A DNA stretch of 64,000 nucleotides. Origin: an uncultured Clostridia bacterium (lineage in GTDB: Bacteria > Bacillota > Clostridia > Peptostreptococcales > Anaerovoracaceae). Of this stretch, positions 42,185 to 51,099 are shown in pieces. The DNA is taken from the NCBI GenBank assembly GCA_934281605.1, contig CAKQXD010000007.1:1-64000 (forward strand), given 5' to 3'. Each line of letters starts with the position of its first letter. Positions within the stretch are counted from its first letter, which is position 1. The position numbers and the translations under genes are program-made. The notes under the pieces are model-generated. The model ran no database searches, was not told where the DNA came from, and saw only the letters and a program-made list of their open reading frames with translations.

Positions 42185-43979
42185 ACTTTAACACCGCAGT
42201 AAATGCTTCCTGCGGCACCTCAACCTTGCCGAACTGACGCATTCGCTTTTTTCCTTCCTTCTGCTTCTCCAGCAGCTTCTTCTTTCTTGAAATATCTCCA
42301 CCATAGCACTTGGCGATAACATCCTTCCGGTACGCACGAACCGTTTCTCTGGCGATGACCTTCTGTCCGATGGATGCCTGGATCGGCACCTCGAACTGAT
42401 GCATCGGAATGATCTCCTTCAGTTTGGAGCATACGAATCTGCCTCTGGAATAGGCCTTGGATTCGTGAACGATCATGGAGAACGCATCCACCAGATCCTT
42501 GTTGAGCAGGATATCCAGCTTGACCACCTTGGACGGCTCGTAGCGAATGAACTCGTAGTCCAGCGAACCGTATCCGCGGGTCTTGGATTTCAGCGCGTCA
42601 AAGAAGTCGTAAATAACTTCATTCAGCGGCATTTCGTAATGGAGATTGACTCTGTTTTCCGTAATATATTCCATATGGAGCATTCTGCCTCGCCGTTCCT
42701 GACAGATTTCCATGATATTTCCTACATATTCTTTCGGCACCATGATGTCGGCCTTGACCATCGGCTCCTCGATATGGTCGATCAGAGTCGGGTCAGGCAG
42801 ATTGGACGGATTCTGCACCATTTCGATGCTGCCGTCGTTCATGACCACCTTGTAGATAACGCTCGGAGACGTGGTGACCACTGCCAGGTCGAATTCCCGT
42901 TCCAGACGCTCCACGATGATCTCCATGTGAAGCAGTCCCAGGAAACCGCACCGGAATCCAAATCCCAGCGCCGTGGAAGTTTCCGGTTCAAAATGGAAAG
43001 CCGCATCATTGACCTGAAGTTTTTCCAGCGCATCCTTGACGTTTTCATATTTTTCCCCCTCGGCCGGGTAGATGCCGCAATACACCATCGGCTGCACTTT
43101 CTTATAGCCTGGCAGTGCCTCGTCCGTCGGATCGCTGTCAATGGTAATGGTATCGCCGACTCTGGCGTCTGAAACCTTCTTGATGCTGGCGCAGATATAG
43201 CCTACTTCGCCGGCCCGCAGGGATTTACATTCCACCGGTCCCGGGGAATACACGCCCACCTCGGTGACCTCGTACTTCTTGTCCGTGTTCATGAGACGGA
43301 TGATGTCTCCCTCTTTCACCGTGCCGTCGAACACCCTGGTATAAATGACGACGCCTTTATAGTTGTCGTAATAGGAATCAAAAATTAAAGCCTTCAGCTT
43401 GCCGTTTTCATCGCCCTGCGGCGCCGGGATCTCCGTTACGATCCGCTCCAGCAGCTCTTCTACGCCGATACCCTCCTTGGCAGAAACCAGCGGCGCATCT
43501 TCCGCGTCAACGCCGATCACGTCTTCGATTTCCTGCTTGATCTCCTCCGGCCGCGCCGACGGCAGATCGATCTTGTTAAGGACTGGCATGATTTCCAGAT
43601 CCTCATCCATAGCCAGATACACGTTGGCCAGCGTCTGCGCTTCCACGCCCTGAGTAGCATCCACGACCAGGACCGCCCCTTCGCAGGCAGCCAGACTTCT
43701 GGAAACCTCATAGGTAAAGTCCACGTGTCCCGGCGTATCGATCAGATTGAAAATATACTCGTTTCCATCCTTGGAATCGAACACCAGCCGCGTCGTCTGC
43801 AGCTTGATGGTGATGCCCCGCTCCCGTTCCAGATCCATGTTATCCAGGAACTGCTCCCGCATCTCCCGCTTGGAAACCAGACCCGTCTTTTCGATGATCC
43901 GGTCAGCCAGCGTCGATTTGCCGTGGTCGATATGCGCTATAATACTGAAGTTTCTAATATATTTCTGGTAATCTTTCAT
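42168..43979 (-). CDS. lepA: Elongation factor 4 (LepA)
   Basis: A 603-residue translational GTPase of normal length. G1 AHIDHGKSTLADR, G2 RGITIKL, G3 DTPGHVDF, G4 NKIDLP, and the LepA-specific C-terminal domain (YGGDISRKKKLLEKQKEGKK, MRQFGKVEVPQEAF). It back-translocates or remodels ribosomes under ionic stress. Upstream is a terminator (44017-44047), then the spoIIP and gpr genes. Confidence 0.98.
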   Translation of the reverse strand: MKDYQKYIRNFSIIAHIDHGKSTLADRIIEKTGLVSKREMREQFLDNMDLERERGITIKLQTTRLVFDSKDGNEYIFNLIDTPGHVDFTYEVSRSLAACEGAVLVVDATQGVEAQTLANVYLAMDEDLEIMPVLNKIDLPSARPEEIKQEIEDVIGVDAEDAPLVSAKEGIGVEELLERIVTEIPAPQGDENGKLKALIFDSYYDNYKGVVIYTRVFDGTVKEGDIIRLMNTDKKYEVTEVGVYSPGPVECKSLRAGEVGYICASIKKVSDARVGDTITIDSDPTDEALPGYKKVQPMVYCGIYPAEGEKYENVKDALEKLQVNDAAFHFEPETSTALGFGFRCGFLGLLHMEIIVERLEREFDLAVVTTSPSVIYKVVMNDGSIEMVQNPSNLPDPTLIDHIEEPMVKADIMVPKEYVGNIMEICQERRGRMLHMEYITENRVNLHYEMPLNEVIYDFFDALKSKTRGYGSLDYEFIRYEPSKVVKLDILLNKDLVDAFSMIVHESKAYSRGRFVCSKLKEIIPMHQFEVPIQASIGQKVIARETVRAYRKDVIAKCYGGDISRKKKLLEKQKEGKKRMRQFGKVEVPQEAFTAVLKYDDNK

Positions 43980-44016
43980 CTTTGCCTCTCATACGATTAT
44001 TCTTATTCCTGCCACG

Positions 44017-44047
44017 CAAAAAAGCCGTGCACGTGTTCTGCATGACT
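44017..44047 (-). terminator. Terminator of the gpr-spoIIP unit
   Basis: GCCGTGCA (44024-44031) pairs with TGCATGAC (44039-44046) with one mismatch and one G-U; a run of six T follows on the minus strand. Confidence 0.65.
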
Positions 44048-44087
44048 TTTGAGAATGTGTCATAAGATTATTTTACTGGAAAATCCT

Positions 44088-44273
44088 CTATTTTTCAACA
44101 TTGAAAACTAAATTTCCGCCCTGTCCGGTGGTTTCCAGACAAATACTGTCCACCATCAGGACGCATCCCGTCCCGGCAAAGAACATGCCGAACACCAGAA
44201 GCCAGGCCAAAACGCTCTGCAGCTTATGGCGGCGACGGGATTTTCTTATCTGTTCGTATCGTTCCTTTCTCAT
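44088..44273 (-). CDS. Small single-span membrane protein
   Basis: A 61-residue protein: very basic N-terminus (MRKERYEQIRKSRRRHKLQS), one hydrophobic segment (VLAWLLVFGMFFAGTGCVLM) and a short tail ending NLVFNVEK. Strong RBS GGAAAGGGAATTTT precedes the ATG, and it lies 30 bp after spoIIP on the same strand with the terminator after it, so it is probably part of the sporulation transcript. Family not recognised. Confidence 0.65.
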   Translation of the reverse strand: MRKERYEQIRKSRRRHKLQSVLAWLLVFGMFFAGTGCVLMVDSICLETTGQGGNLVFNVEK

Positions 44274-44303
44274 AAAATTCCCTTTCCTGCGCGGCGCTGC
44301 CCG

Positions 44304-45200
44304 CTACTTTCCCTGTACGATCTTCGCCATGACTTCTGCAAAGTTTTTGGCACAGGCTCGCGCTTCGTCTATGGTGTTCTTGTTGTTTCCGATTTCCAGC
44401 AGGATCGCCTGATTGCTGACGAATTCATTGAAGCGATACTCTTTCTCGATGATCGGCCCGCCGAATCCCTTATGCAGCCCTTCCGCCGTCTGACTCACCT
44501 TCTTTGCAAAGGCGTAAAGTTCCGTATAGTTCTGGTTGCCCCGGCCCACGACAAGACTGAACTTCGCTACTTCCGTATCTCCGATCTTCAGCTTTTTGCC
44601 CTCGGTGCTGGAAGCCGGCGCCGCATCCCGATGCAGGTCGATAATGTATTTGGCCGTAGGATACTTTTTCATCAGAGACTGCACTGTATTCCGCGATCTG
44701 CCGTAAGACGCCGTATACGAGGGCCGATCGTGGACGGTTTTATCATGGATCACGTTGATCCCTCTTTTTTTCAGTTCCGTCTCCAGGACGTTTCCCACAT
44801 CCCGCACCGTCCCTTCTTCTACCGTGCGATGATAATTGCTTTCTTTATATGGCATATAGGATTCCGTACTGTGGGTGTGATAGATGATTACCTGCGGATC
44901 GCCGGACACCTTTACTTCCTCCTGCTGCGAGTCATCCTTTTCTTTTGTTTCCTCCTCGTTCGCCTGTTCCCCGCTTTCCGCATCAGATTCTTTCTGCTCC
45001 GTCTGTTCTTCCTCTTTCTCTGCTGTTTCCAATGTCCCTGCCGACGGCACCACCTGCCGAATGCACATCTGCCCCAGCTCCGCTTCATCGATCCAGGCCC
45101 CCGTCAGCGCCGATGCTGGATTGATTTTCAAAAAAAACAGCGTAGAAAATAAAAATACCAGCAGCGCCCCTGCTGCAAAGACCCGGTTTCTGTTCTTCAT
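44304..45200 (-). CDS. spoIIP: Stage II sporulation protein P (amidase)
   Basis: A 298-residue exported protein. MKNRNRVFAAGALLVFLFST is an N-terminal membrane anchor; a Glu-rich linker follows; VIIYHTHSTESYMPY, AKYIIDLHRDA and AILLEIGNNKNTIDEA carry the zinc and catalytic residues of the SpoIIP amidase domain. SpoIIP cuts peptidoglycan stem peptides during forespore engulfment with SpoIID and SpoIIM. ATG 45200 follows TGGAGGACAAC. Gene order gpr-spoIIP-lepA-hemW is the standard Bacillus/Clostridium order. Confidence 0.94.
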   Translation of the reverse strand: MKNRNRVFAAGALLVFLFSTLFFLKINPASALTGAWIDEAELGQMCIRQVVPSAGTLETAEKEEEQTEQKESDAESGEQANEEETKEKDDSQQEEVKVSGDPQVIIYHTHSTESYMPYKESNYHRTVEEGTVRDVGNVLETELKKRGINVIHDKTVHDRPSYTASYGRSRNTVQSLMKKYPTAKYIIDLHRDAAPASSTEGKKLKIGDTEVAKFSLVVGRGNQNYTELYAFAKKVSQTAEGLHKGFGGPIIEKEYRFNEFVSNQAILLEIGNNKNTIDEARACAKNFAEVMAKIVQGK

Positions 45201-45222
45201 AGTTGTCCTCCATAGGTTACTC

Positions 45223-46137
45223 CTAAGAATATATGCCGGGATGAAGAACTTTATTGATACCTCCTGCAATAATATCCGAAAAATCTTTCACCAGCAGGTC
45301 GATATCCGTCGAAGTGACGATCATCTGGCGGTCATAATCCCGCAGATAAGTTTCCACCGCCTCCGCGCTGTCCAGATTTTCCTCCAGCGCCTCCCGCAGG
45401 ATGGTCTTAATATCGATGACCGTTGGAACTCCAATGGCCAGCACAGGTGCTCCAATGGTCTCCTCATTGATGCCGTTGCGATGATTCCCCATGCCGCTGC
45501 CTGGCTGGATCCCCGTATCCGTCAGCTGGATCGTCGTGCTGACCCGCTCAATGTCCCGCGCTGCCAGAGAATCGATGACGATGACCACATCCGGCTGCAC
45601 GATCTCCGCCGCTTTTTTGATCACTTCAGCGGTCTCCATGCCGGTGGAACCGGTCACGCCGGGAATGATGCAGCTGACGTTGGACATCTCCTCATCGCCG
45701 TCCGCATCGAAGATCAAGAATAGATGACGCGTCACCCGCACCTTTGCCGCCGTCTCAGGCCCCAAACGATCCGGCGTCACCAGGCTGTTTCCCAGCCCCG
45801 CCACGAGAACCTTCAGCGAATAGTCTACGTGAAGAAGCTGGCCCAGCTCCCCTGCAACGGCCTTTGCAGCCTTCTCCTGGATACCGTCCTCTTCCTCCAG
45901 CACGCCGTCAGCCTCCAGCGTAATATAATTGCCGATGGGCTTGCCCATCTTTTCCGCCGCCTCCTGCGTCGCGATTTTGATCCTGGTGACATGGATCCCT
46001 CCGTCGTATTCGATCTTCTCCATCTGGATACCGTCCGGTTCGCCCCGCCGACGCGATCTTCCCGTATGTTGTCTTTGCTCCTGTTCGTCCAGAATCTCCC
46101 GGCACTCAATGGCCAGGTCCGTCCGATACTGCTGCAT
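45223..46137 (-). CDS. gpr: Germination protease GPR
   Basis: A 304-residue GPR (A25 family): RTDLAIECREI near the N-terminus (a propeptide processing context), VAGLGNSLVTPDRLGPETAA, IIPGVTGSTGMETAEVI, VVIVIDSLAARDIERVSTTI and GSGMGNHRNGINEETIGAPV are the family motifs. It degrades small acid-soluble spore proteins at germination. RBS AAAGGATGTG precedes the ATG. It is divergent from rpsT; its forespore promoter should lie in 46140-46240, but I could not fix it. Confidence 0.95.
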   Translation of the reverse strand: MQQYRTDLAIECREILDEQEQRQHTGRSRRRGEPDGIQMEKIEYDGGIHVTRIKIATQEAAEKMGKPIGNYITLEADGVLEEEDGIQEKAAKAVAGELGQLLHVDYSLKVLVAGLGNSLVTPDRLGPETAAKVRVTRHLFLIFDADGDEEMSNVSCIIPGVTGSTGMETAEVIKKAAEIVQPDVVIVIDSLAARDIERVSTTIQLTDTGIQPGSGMGNHRNGINEETIGAPVLAIGVPTVIDIKTILREALEENLDSAEAVETYLRDYDRQMIVTSTDIDLLVKDFSDIIAGGINKVLHPGIYS

Positions 46138-46173
46138 CCGTCTTCACATCCTTTCTTAATGTTGATTTTCCCC

Positions 46174-46202
46174 TTGCCAAATCCCTTTTATTCATTTATA
46201 CT
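46174..46202 (+). promoter_or_regulatory. Promoter of rpsT
   Basis: TTGCCA (46174-46179), 17 bp, TATACT (46197-46202), 47 nt before the rpsT ATG. Confidence 0.7.
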
Positions 46203-46249
46203 TATTTTGTGGTTTTACGCTATAAAATAAAGAAAGTGGGGTAATTTAA

Positions 46250-46516
46250 ATGGCAAACATTAAATCCGCAAAAAAAAGAATCCGTGTAATCGACAAGAAG
46301 ACAGCTAGAAACAGACGTGTTAAGGGTCACCTTAAGGCAATCTTAAAGGCTTATGACGCTGCACTCGAAGCTGGCGATATGGAAACAGCTAAGGAGAAGC
46401 TGACTTTAGCAGAAAAGAAGCTGATGCAGGCTGCTGCTAAACATACGATCCACAAGAACGCTGCATCCAGAAAAGTCTCCAGATTAACAAAGAGATTCAA
46501 CAAAGCGAACGCTTAA
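46250..46516 (+). CDS. rpsT: 30S ribosomal protein S20
   Basis: An 88-residue, Lys-rich three-helix ribosomal protein: MANIKSAKKRIRVIDKKTAR start and HKNAASRKVSRLTKRFNKA end are typical S20. It binds 16S rRNA early in 30S assembly. It is a single gene with its own promoter and terminator; divergent from gpr, as in Bacillus. Confidence 0.98.
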   Translation: MANIKSAKKRIRVIDKKTARNRRVKGHLKAILKAYDAALEAGDMETAKEKLTLAEKKLMQAAAKHTIHKNAASRKVSRLTKRFNKANA

Positions 46517-46589
46517 TTCTCACCCGTCCCCACCCGTGCATAAGTTAAATGCACAGAAATGAGAAACGAATTTAAAATCGTTCCACTAA

Positions 46590-46624
46590 GAAAAAGATGG
46601 CCAGTGTCTCCCATCTTTTTTTTA
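46590..46624 (+). terminator. Terminator of rpsT
   Basis: AAAAAGATGG (46591-46600) pairs with CCATCTTTTT (46611-46620), followed by TTT. A second small hairpin GTGCAT/ATGCAC lies just before it. Confidence 0.9.
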
Positions 46625-46682
46625 TATCAATTTTATTCAGAAAAGAATTGTTTTATAGAGAGTATATATATGAGGTGCTGTT

Positions 46683-48119
46683 ATGGATAAAAAATGGAAT
46701 CCGGAAGAATACAATAATTTTGACATGACGCTGGAGGAATGCCGCCGCGTTTTCGACGCCATTGAAAATCTTGTAATCGTAGATGCCGACGGGAATATCA
46801 AATATCTGTCACCCAACATGTACTTTATGATCGAAGCCTATAATAAACGGCCCGTTCCCAAAACCGTCGTGGGCAAACACGTCAATGAGGTTCACCACGT
46901 CTCAAAGATCACCAATGTTCTGAAAAGCGGCAAGCCCATCAAAAACTGCTTTTACTTTTCTTCCGATGTTACCAACATTGCGCGCATCGAGCCTCTCTAC
47001 GATGGCGACAAGCTGGTTGGAGCCATCGACTATGACATTTTCACCAATGGACAGGATCTCAACGACTTTCTGGAGAAGCTGGAGGAATACTCAGGCAAAG
47101 GACTATTGAACTTCAAGGATACCTTCCACTCCATGTATGATTCCAGTAAAAAGAACGCTCCGATAAAATACAGTATCACCGATTTTATCGGACAGAGCGC
47201 CGCGGCCAGGCAAATCCGGCAGCAGATCGCAAATCTGAGCGAATCCAGCTCCACTGTTCTGATCAGCGGCAAGACCGGATGCGGCAAAGAAGTCGTGGCC
47301 CACTCCATCCACAACACATCCCGCCGCTGCAAAAATCCCCTTATCGCCGTAAACTGCGCGGCCATCCCTGAGTCTCTCGTGGAATCGGAATTTTTCGGCT
47401 ATGAAGAAGGCAGCTTTACCGGCGCGCAGAAAGGCGGCAAATCCGGTCTTTTCGAGCTGGCAAACCACGGCACCTTGTTTTTGGATGAAGTGGATCAGCT
47501 GCCGTATCATATCCAGCCAAAACTACTCCGTGTCCTGCAGGAAAAAGAAGTTACACGAATCGGCGGCACCCCAACGCCGGTAGACGTCCGCGTTATCGCC
47601 GCCACCAACAAGGATCTCTGGCAAATGGTTCTGGACGATAAATTCCGCGAAGACCTTTATTACCGGCTCAACGTCATGGAAATCCAGATCCCGCCTCTGG
47701 CAGAGAGAAAAGAGGACATCCCACTTCTCGTAGATCACCAGCTGCAAAAGATCAATCAGGAAGCTGCCACCAGCGTAAAGCATATTTCCAAAGAAGTTAT
47801 GGAACTGTTCCTGCGTTACGACTGGCCAGGCAACGTCCGTGAACTCAATAATCTGCTGGAGCGAAGCGTGATCCTCTGTCAGGAGGATACCTTAAAGCCG
47901 GAGCACCTGGGTACATTCGTCTCCAAAGTGCTGGACAGTCAGGTCGAATTGATGCTTACCGAAGAAGCTCCGCTGGAGCAGATCCGCATGCGCGCAGAGG
48001 CCAACGCCATCCAGAAAGCTCTGGAGCTGACGGCAGGAAATCGAAGCAAAACCGCAGAAATGCTAAAAATTTCACGAACTTCTTTGTATGATAAACTGAG
48101 AAAATATCATTTACTGTAA
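46683..48119 (+). CDS. Sigma-54-dependent transcriptional activator with PAS domain
   Basis: A 478-residue enhancer-binding protein. An N-terminal PAS-like sensor (about 15-120, IENLVIVDADGNIKYLSPNM), a sigma-54 AAA+ domain (about 165-390) with Walker A ISGKTGCGKEVVAHSI, GSFTGAQKGG (the sigma-54 contact loop, GSFTGA in place of GAFTGA) and GTLFLDEVDQLPYHIQPKLL, and a C-terminal Fis-type HTH (NRSKTAEMLKISRTSLYDKL). It must control the sigma-54 promoter at 48306-48321 just downstream, through the dyads at 48134-48151 and 48227-48244. The PAS ligand is probably a substrate of the downstream transporter or hydrolase. Confidence 0.95.
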   Translation: MDKKWNPEEYNNFDMTLEECRRVFDAIENLVIVDADGNIKYLSPNMYFMIEAYNKRPVPKTVVGKHVNEVHHVSKITNVLKSGKPIKNCFYFSSDVTNIARIEPLYDGDKLVGAIDYDIFTNGQDLNDFLEKLEEYSGKGLLNFKDTFHSMYDSSKKNAPIKYSITDFIGQSAAARQIRQQIANLSESSSTVLISGKTGCGKEVVAHSIHNTSRRCKNPLIAVNCAAIPESLVESEFFGYEEGSFTGAQKGGKSGLFELANHGTLFLDEVDQLPYHIQPKLLRVLQEKEVTRIGGTPTPVDVRVIAATNKDLWQMVLDDKFREDLYYRLNVMEIQIPPLAERKEDIPLLVDHQLQKINQEAATSVKHISKEVMELFLRYDWPGNVRELNNLLERSVILCQEDTLKPEHLGTFVSKVLDSQVELMLTEEAPLEQIRMRAEANAIQKALELTAGNRSKTAEMLKISRTSLYDKLRKYHLL

Positions 48120-48133
48120 GGTTTTTCTGACAC

Positions 48134-48151
48134 TGTTCGGATTACCTTACA
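48134..48151 (+). promoter_or_regulatory. Upstream activator site 1 for the sigma-54 activator
   Basis: TGTTCGGATTACCTTACA resembles site 2 (48227-48244) at 15 of 18 positions. It lies 155 bp upstream of the -24 element, just after the activator stop codon. Confidence 0.55.
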
Positions 48152-48226
48152 GTTTCGATTTATTTTCTGCATTTGTTGATTTTTCGCACATTTTCGCAAT
48201 TCGTGACGAAGTTCGCCCTCCCCTTG

Positions 48227-48244
48227 TGTACGGATATCCTTACA
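48227..48244 (+). promoter_or_regulatory. Upstream activator site 2 for the sigma-54 activator
   Basis: GTGTAcGGATATCCtTACAC (48226-48245) is a palindrome except for one symmetric pair. It lies about 60 bp upstream of the -24 element, typical enhancer placement. Confidence 0.65.
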
Positions 48245-48305
48245 CTTTTGTGTTGAGTATTCATGCAAACCGTTGGAATTTCAGCATTCTATGTCATCAC
48301 AATTT

Positions 48306-48321
48306 TGGCACGGCTCTTGCT
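48306..48321 (+). promoter_or_regulatory. Sigma-54 promoter of the symporter operon
   Basis: TGGCAC-N5-TTGCT matches the -24/-12 consensus exactly (TGGCAC at 48306-48311, TTGC at 48317-48320). It is 99 bp before the symporter ATG, downstream of the activator gene and its two dyads. Confidence 0.9.
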
Positions 48322-48419
48322 ATTTACTAAACTCGTAAAAGGCATGCGCATCCAGAACACTGATCTGCAAGATGATCTACAGAACGTTACACAACACATT
48401 TTAAGGAGGGTAATAGCAA

Positions 48420-49910
48420 ATGGGTGATTATTACGGTTATCTTATTCTAGGCATTTTTGCCTTCATTTTCATCGGCATATCCGTTATCGTCTCAAAGAAA
48501 TTCCCGGCCGAGGGAGTAGACGATTTCGTTGCGGCAGGAAGAGGCATTCCATCCGCGCTTATCGCAGCCAGCGTCATGGTATCCTGGGTATGGACCACAA
48601 CGCTGATGGGATCCGCAGAAGCAGGCATGAACTTCGGTATCTCCGGCGGACTGAACTACGCATGGGGCAATGCAGTGCCGTTCTTCATTCTGATCCCTAT
48701 GGTCATGCATTTACGAAAGAAAATGCCAAAATGCACAACATTTACAGAATTTATCGAGCAGCGATACAACAGAACAACATCCAAAGTGTTCTTCCTGTTC
48801 GGCGTAGGCGTCATCATCTACGTACTGGTAGCACAGGCAGTAGGTATCGGCATCGTATTCAATTCTATGTTCGGTATTCCTTATGAAATCGGCGCTGCTG
48901 TTCCGATCGCTATCGTAACAGTATACATTTCAAAAGCGGGACTGCGCGGTTCTATCTTCAACGATGTGATCCAGTTCTTCATCATCTCCATCATCCTGAT
49001 CATTTCCGTACCAGTTATTTTAAAAACATTGGGCATCGACGGAATCTACAACGGACTGATGGACGTTGTCAACAATCCGGACAACCCAAACTACAATCCG
49101 GGCGCACTCTCCCTGGGATCTTCCGCAGGCTTCCGCTATGGACTGACCGCTGTCGTTGTAGCTATGGGACAGGTTCTGCTGGATCAGGGATATTATTCGA
49201 AAGCCATCGCTACCGCAAGCTCCAAGTCCCTGTTCCGTGCCTACATCATAGGAACAGTCGTAGCATGGATGCCGATCCCGATCATTTGCGGCAGCGTATT
49301 CGGCGGTGCTACATTATCCTTAGGGGAAAAGCTGGCACTCAACTCCGAAGCAGCTCCGTTCATCATGAAGCTGGTATACGGCGGCGGCCTGGGCGCTATC
49401 GTCTTCGTGCTGATGGTATTCATGGCAGGCATGACTACCGGCGGCGGCTGTCTGTCCGGTCTGCAGGCTTTATTTACAGCTGACTTCTACAAGAAATATA
49501 TCAATAAATCCGCTTCCGAAAAACAAATGATGAGCTTCGGTAAGAAAATCACCTTCGCAGCAGGCGCTCTCGTTATTGTGATCGCACTCCTGTTAAAGGG
49601 ACATTCTCTGCTGATGCTGGATATCTTCAGCGGAATCCTGTTTGCCGCACCAGCCAGTTCCTTCGTTGCAGGCGTCTACTTCAAGAAAACCACGCCGGCA
49701 ATCGCCATCACATCCATCGTCTGCGGTCTGGGATCCGGCCTTGCGGCTTACTTCCTGATTCCAAACGATGATATCAACTGGTTCGTCGGAAACATTCTGG
49801 CTCTGCTGGTTCCAGCCGTTATCGTTATCATTGGTTCACTGTTCAGCAGACATTCTTTCGACTTCAAAAAGCTGGAAGAATATGAGCCAGATCACGCTGT
49901 CAATAGATAA
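48420..49910 (+). CDS. Sodium:solute symporter family transporter
   Basis: A 496-residue SSS transporter with about thirteen membrane segments: an N-terminal DDFVAAGRGIPSALIAASVM segment, SWVWTTTLMGSAEAGMNFG, the sodium-site region RYGLTAVVVAMGQVLLDQGY and AGMTTGGGCLSGLQALFTAD. The DQGYYSKAIATASS and GGGCLSG features recall symporters of the urea/nucleobase-like branch, but the substrate is not certain. It is the first gene of a sigma-54 operon with a 41-residue membrane protein and a nitrilase, so a nitrogen-containing substrate (an amide or nitrile) is likely. RBS AAGGAGGGTAATAG precedes the ATG. Confidence 0.9.
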   Translation: MGDYYGYLILGIFAFIFIGISVIVSKKFPAEGVDDFVAAGRGIPSALIAASVMVSWVWTTTLMGSAEAGMNFGISGGLNYAWGNAVPFFILIPMVMHLRKKMPKCTTFTEFIEQRYNRTTSKVFFLFGVGVIIYVLVAQAVGIGIVFNSMFGIPYEIGAAVPIAIVTVYISKAGLRGSIFNDVIQFFIISIILIISVPVILKTLGIDGIYNGLMDVVNNPDNPNYNPGALSLGSSAGFRYGLTAVVVAMGQVLLDQGYYSKAIATASSKSLFRAYIIGTVVAWMPIPIICGSVFGGATLSLGEKLALNSEAAPFIMKLVYGGGLGAIVFVLMVFMAGMTTGGGCLSGLQALFTADFYKKYINKSASEKQMMSFGKKITFAAGALVIVIALLLKGHSLLMLDIFSGILFAAPASSFVAGVYFKKTTPAIAITSIVCGLGSGLAAYFLIPNDDINWFVGNILALLVPAVIVIIGSLFSRHSFDFKKLEEYEPDHAVNR

Positions 49911-49922
49911 GGAGGAATCAAA

Positions 49923-50048
49923 ATGTTAAGTAAAACAATGTTGACCGTTTTCTACGGTGGCGCATACGTTTGGTTCTGCGTTGGATTCTTGCTGATCGCA
50001 GTCCCTGCTATCAAGGAGCTTGTCTCCATGTTCTCAAAGAAAAAATAA
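49923..50048 (+). CDS. 41-residue single-span membrane protein, possible transporter subunit
   Basis: The frame MLSKTMLTVFYGGAYVWFCV then GFLLIAVPAIKELVSMFSKK has one hydrophobic helix and a Lys tail. It has a perfect RBS (AAGGAGGAATCAAA), starts 12 bp after the symporter stop and lies 18 bp before the nitrilase. Bacterial SSS transporters are sometimes paired with short membrane subunits, so an accessory subunit is the natural reading, though I do not recognise the family. Confidence 0.75.
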   Translation: MLSKTMLTVFYGGAYVWFCVGFLLIAVPAIKELVSMFSKKK

Positions 50049-50066
50049 ATGACGAGGTGAAGAATT

Positions 50067-50930
50067 ATGACAATCAGAGTTTCATGTGCACAGATCTATC
50101 CCCGGCTGGGAGATAAGGAATACAATCTCCAAAAGATGGAGCAGTATATCCACCAGACTATGACAGAATATCCTGACACACAGCTGATCGTATTCCCTGA
50201 GCTGGCAACCTCCGGCTACGAGGGCACAGTAGAGCAGTTTCAGGCGCTGGCAGAAACCACGGAGGACGGCGAAAGCATCCGCCGCATGGGAGCTCTTGCT
50301 GCAAAATACGGGATCTACATCGTCTATGGGTTTCCTGAAAGAGATCTGGTCCACACCGATGTTCTCTATAACTCTGCCGTTCTCATTGACAAAGATGGCA
50401 AGCCGATGGGCACCTATCGCAAAGTGCACCCGTTCGCCAGCGAAAAGACATGGTGCCGCGCAGGCTGCGACTTCCCGGTATTCGATACTGACCTGGGCCG
50501 CCTGGGAATCATGATCTGCTGGGATACAGCGTTCCCGGAAGTTGCCCGCATTTACGGTCTCAAAGGCGCTGATCTGCTGATCGTAAGCACCAACTGGGAG
50601 GATCCATATGAAGAAGAATGGGATCCGACTAAAATCAACTCCCACGAAGAGGACTGGGATCTTATCACCAGGGCAAGAGCTTACGACAATACGCTCCACC
50701 TGGTTGCTGCCAACCGAGTAGGAGACGATGGAAAAGTCCTCAGCTTCTTCGGCAGAAGCAAGATCATCGGTCCGACAGGACGTGAGATCGCAGCTCTCGA
50801 TACGCGGGAAGAAGGTATTCTTTCAGCTGAAATCGATCTGTCCCTGACTGACGAAAAGCGTGTTCAGTACTATACTTTCTTTAAGGATAGAGTACCGGAT
50901 GCTTACGACGAGATCGTAAAAAAGTATTAA
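50067..50930 (+). CDS. Carbon-nitrogen hydrolase (nitrilase superfamily amidase)
   Basis: A 287-residue hydrolase with the Glu-Lys-Cys triad: VFPELATSGYEG (Glu), TYRKVHPFASE (Lys) and GIMICWDTAFPEVARIYGLK (Cys). The second Glu lies between. These enzymes hydrolyse amide or nitrile C-N bonds, releasing ammonia; aliphatic amidase, omega-amidase or N-carbamoyl-amine amidase are all possible. It is the last gene of the sigma-54 operon, probably acting on what the symporter imports. Terminator follows at 50978-51022. Confidence 0.92.
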   Translation: MTIRVSCAQIYPRLGDKEYNLQKMEQYIHQTMTEYPDTQLIVFPELATSGYEGTVEQFQALAETTEDGESIRRMGALAAKYGIYIVYGFPERDLVHTDVLYNSAVLIDKDGKPMGTYRKVHPFASEKTWCRAGCDFPVFDTDLGRLGIMICWDTAFPEVARIYGLKGADLLIVSTNWEDPYEEEWDPTKINSHEEDWDLITRARAYDNTLHLVAANRVGDDGKVLSFFGRSKIIGPTGREIAALDTREEGILSAEIDLSLTDEKRVQYYTFFKDRVPDAYDEIVKKY

Positions 50931-50977
50931 AAACTATGCTGCAGAACTGCAGTTATCCATAACTGAACCTTATTCTT

Positions 50978-51022
50978 TTGCTCCATCCCCAGGCAGCATT
51001 CCCTGGGATGGAGCATTTTTTT
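50978..51022 (+). terminator. Terminator of the symporter operon
   Basis: TGCTCCATCCCCAGG (50979-50993) pairs with CCTGGGATGGAGCA (51002-51015), followed by TTTTTTTGC. Confidence 0.95.
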
Positions 51023-51099
51023 GCATTTATCCAATTCTTCTGTCATAATAACAAATAACATCAAACAGTATAAAATATCAGCCAGAAAGGACATCACCC

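Noticed and set aside
46140..46240. Forespore sigma-G promoter for gpr
   Set aside because: TGAATA and GTATA-like pieces exist but no matching -10 at the right spacing could be found.
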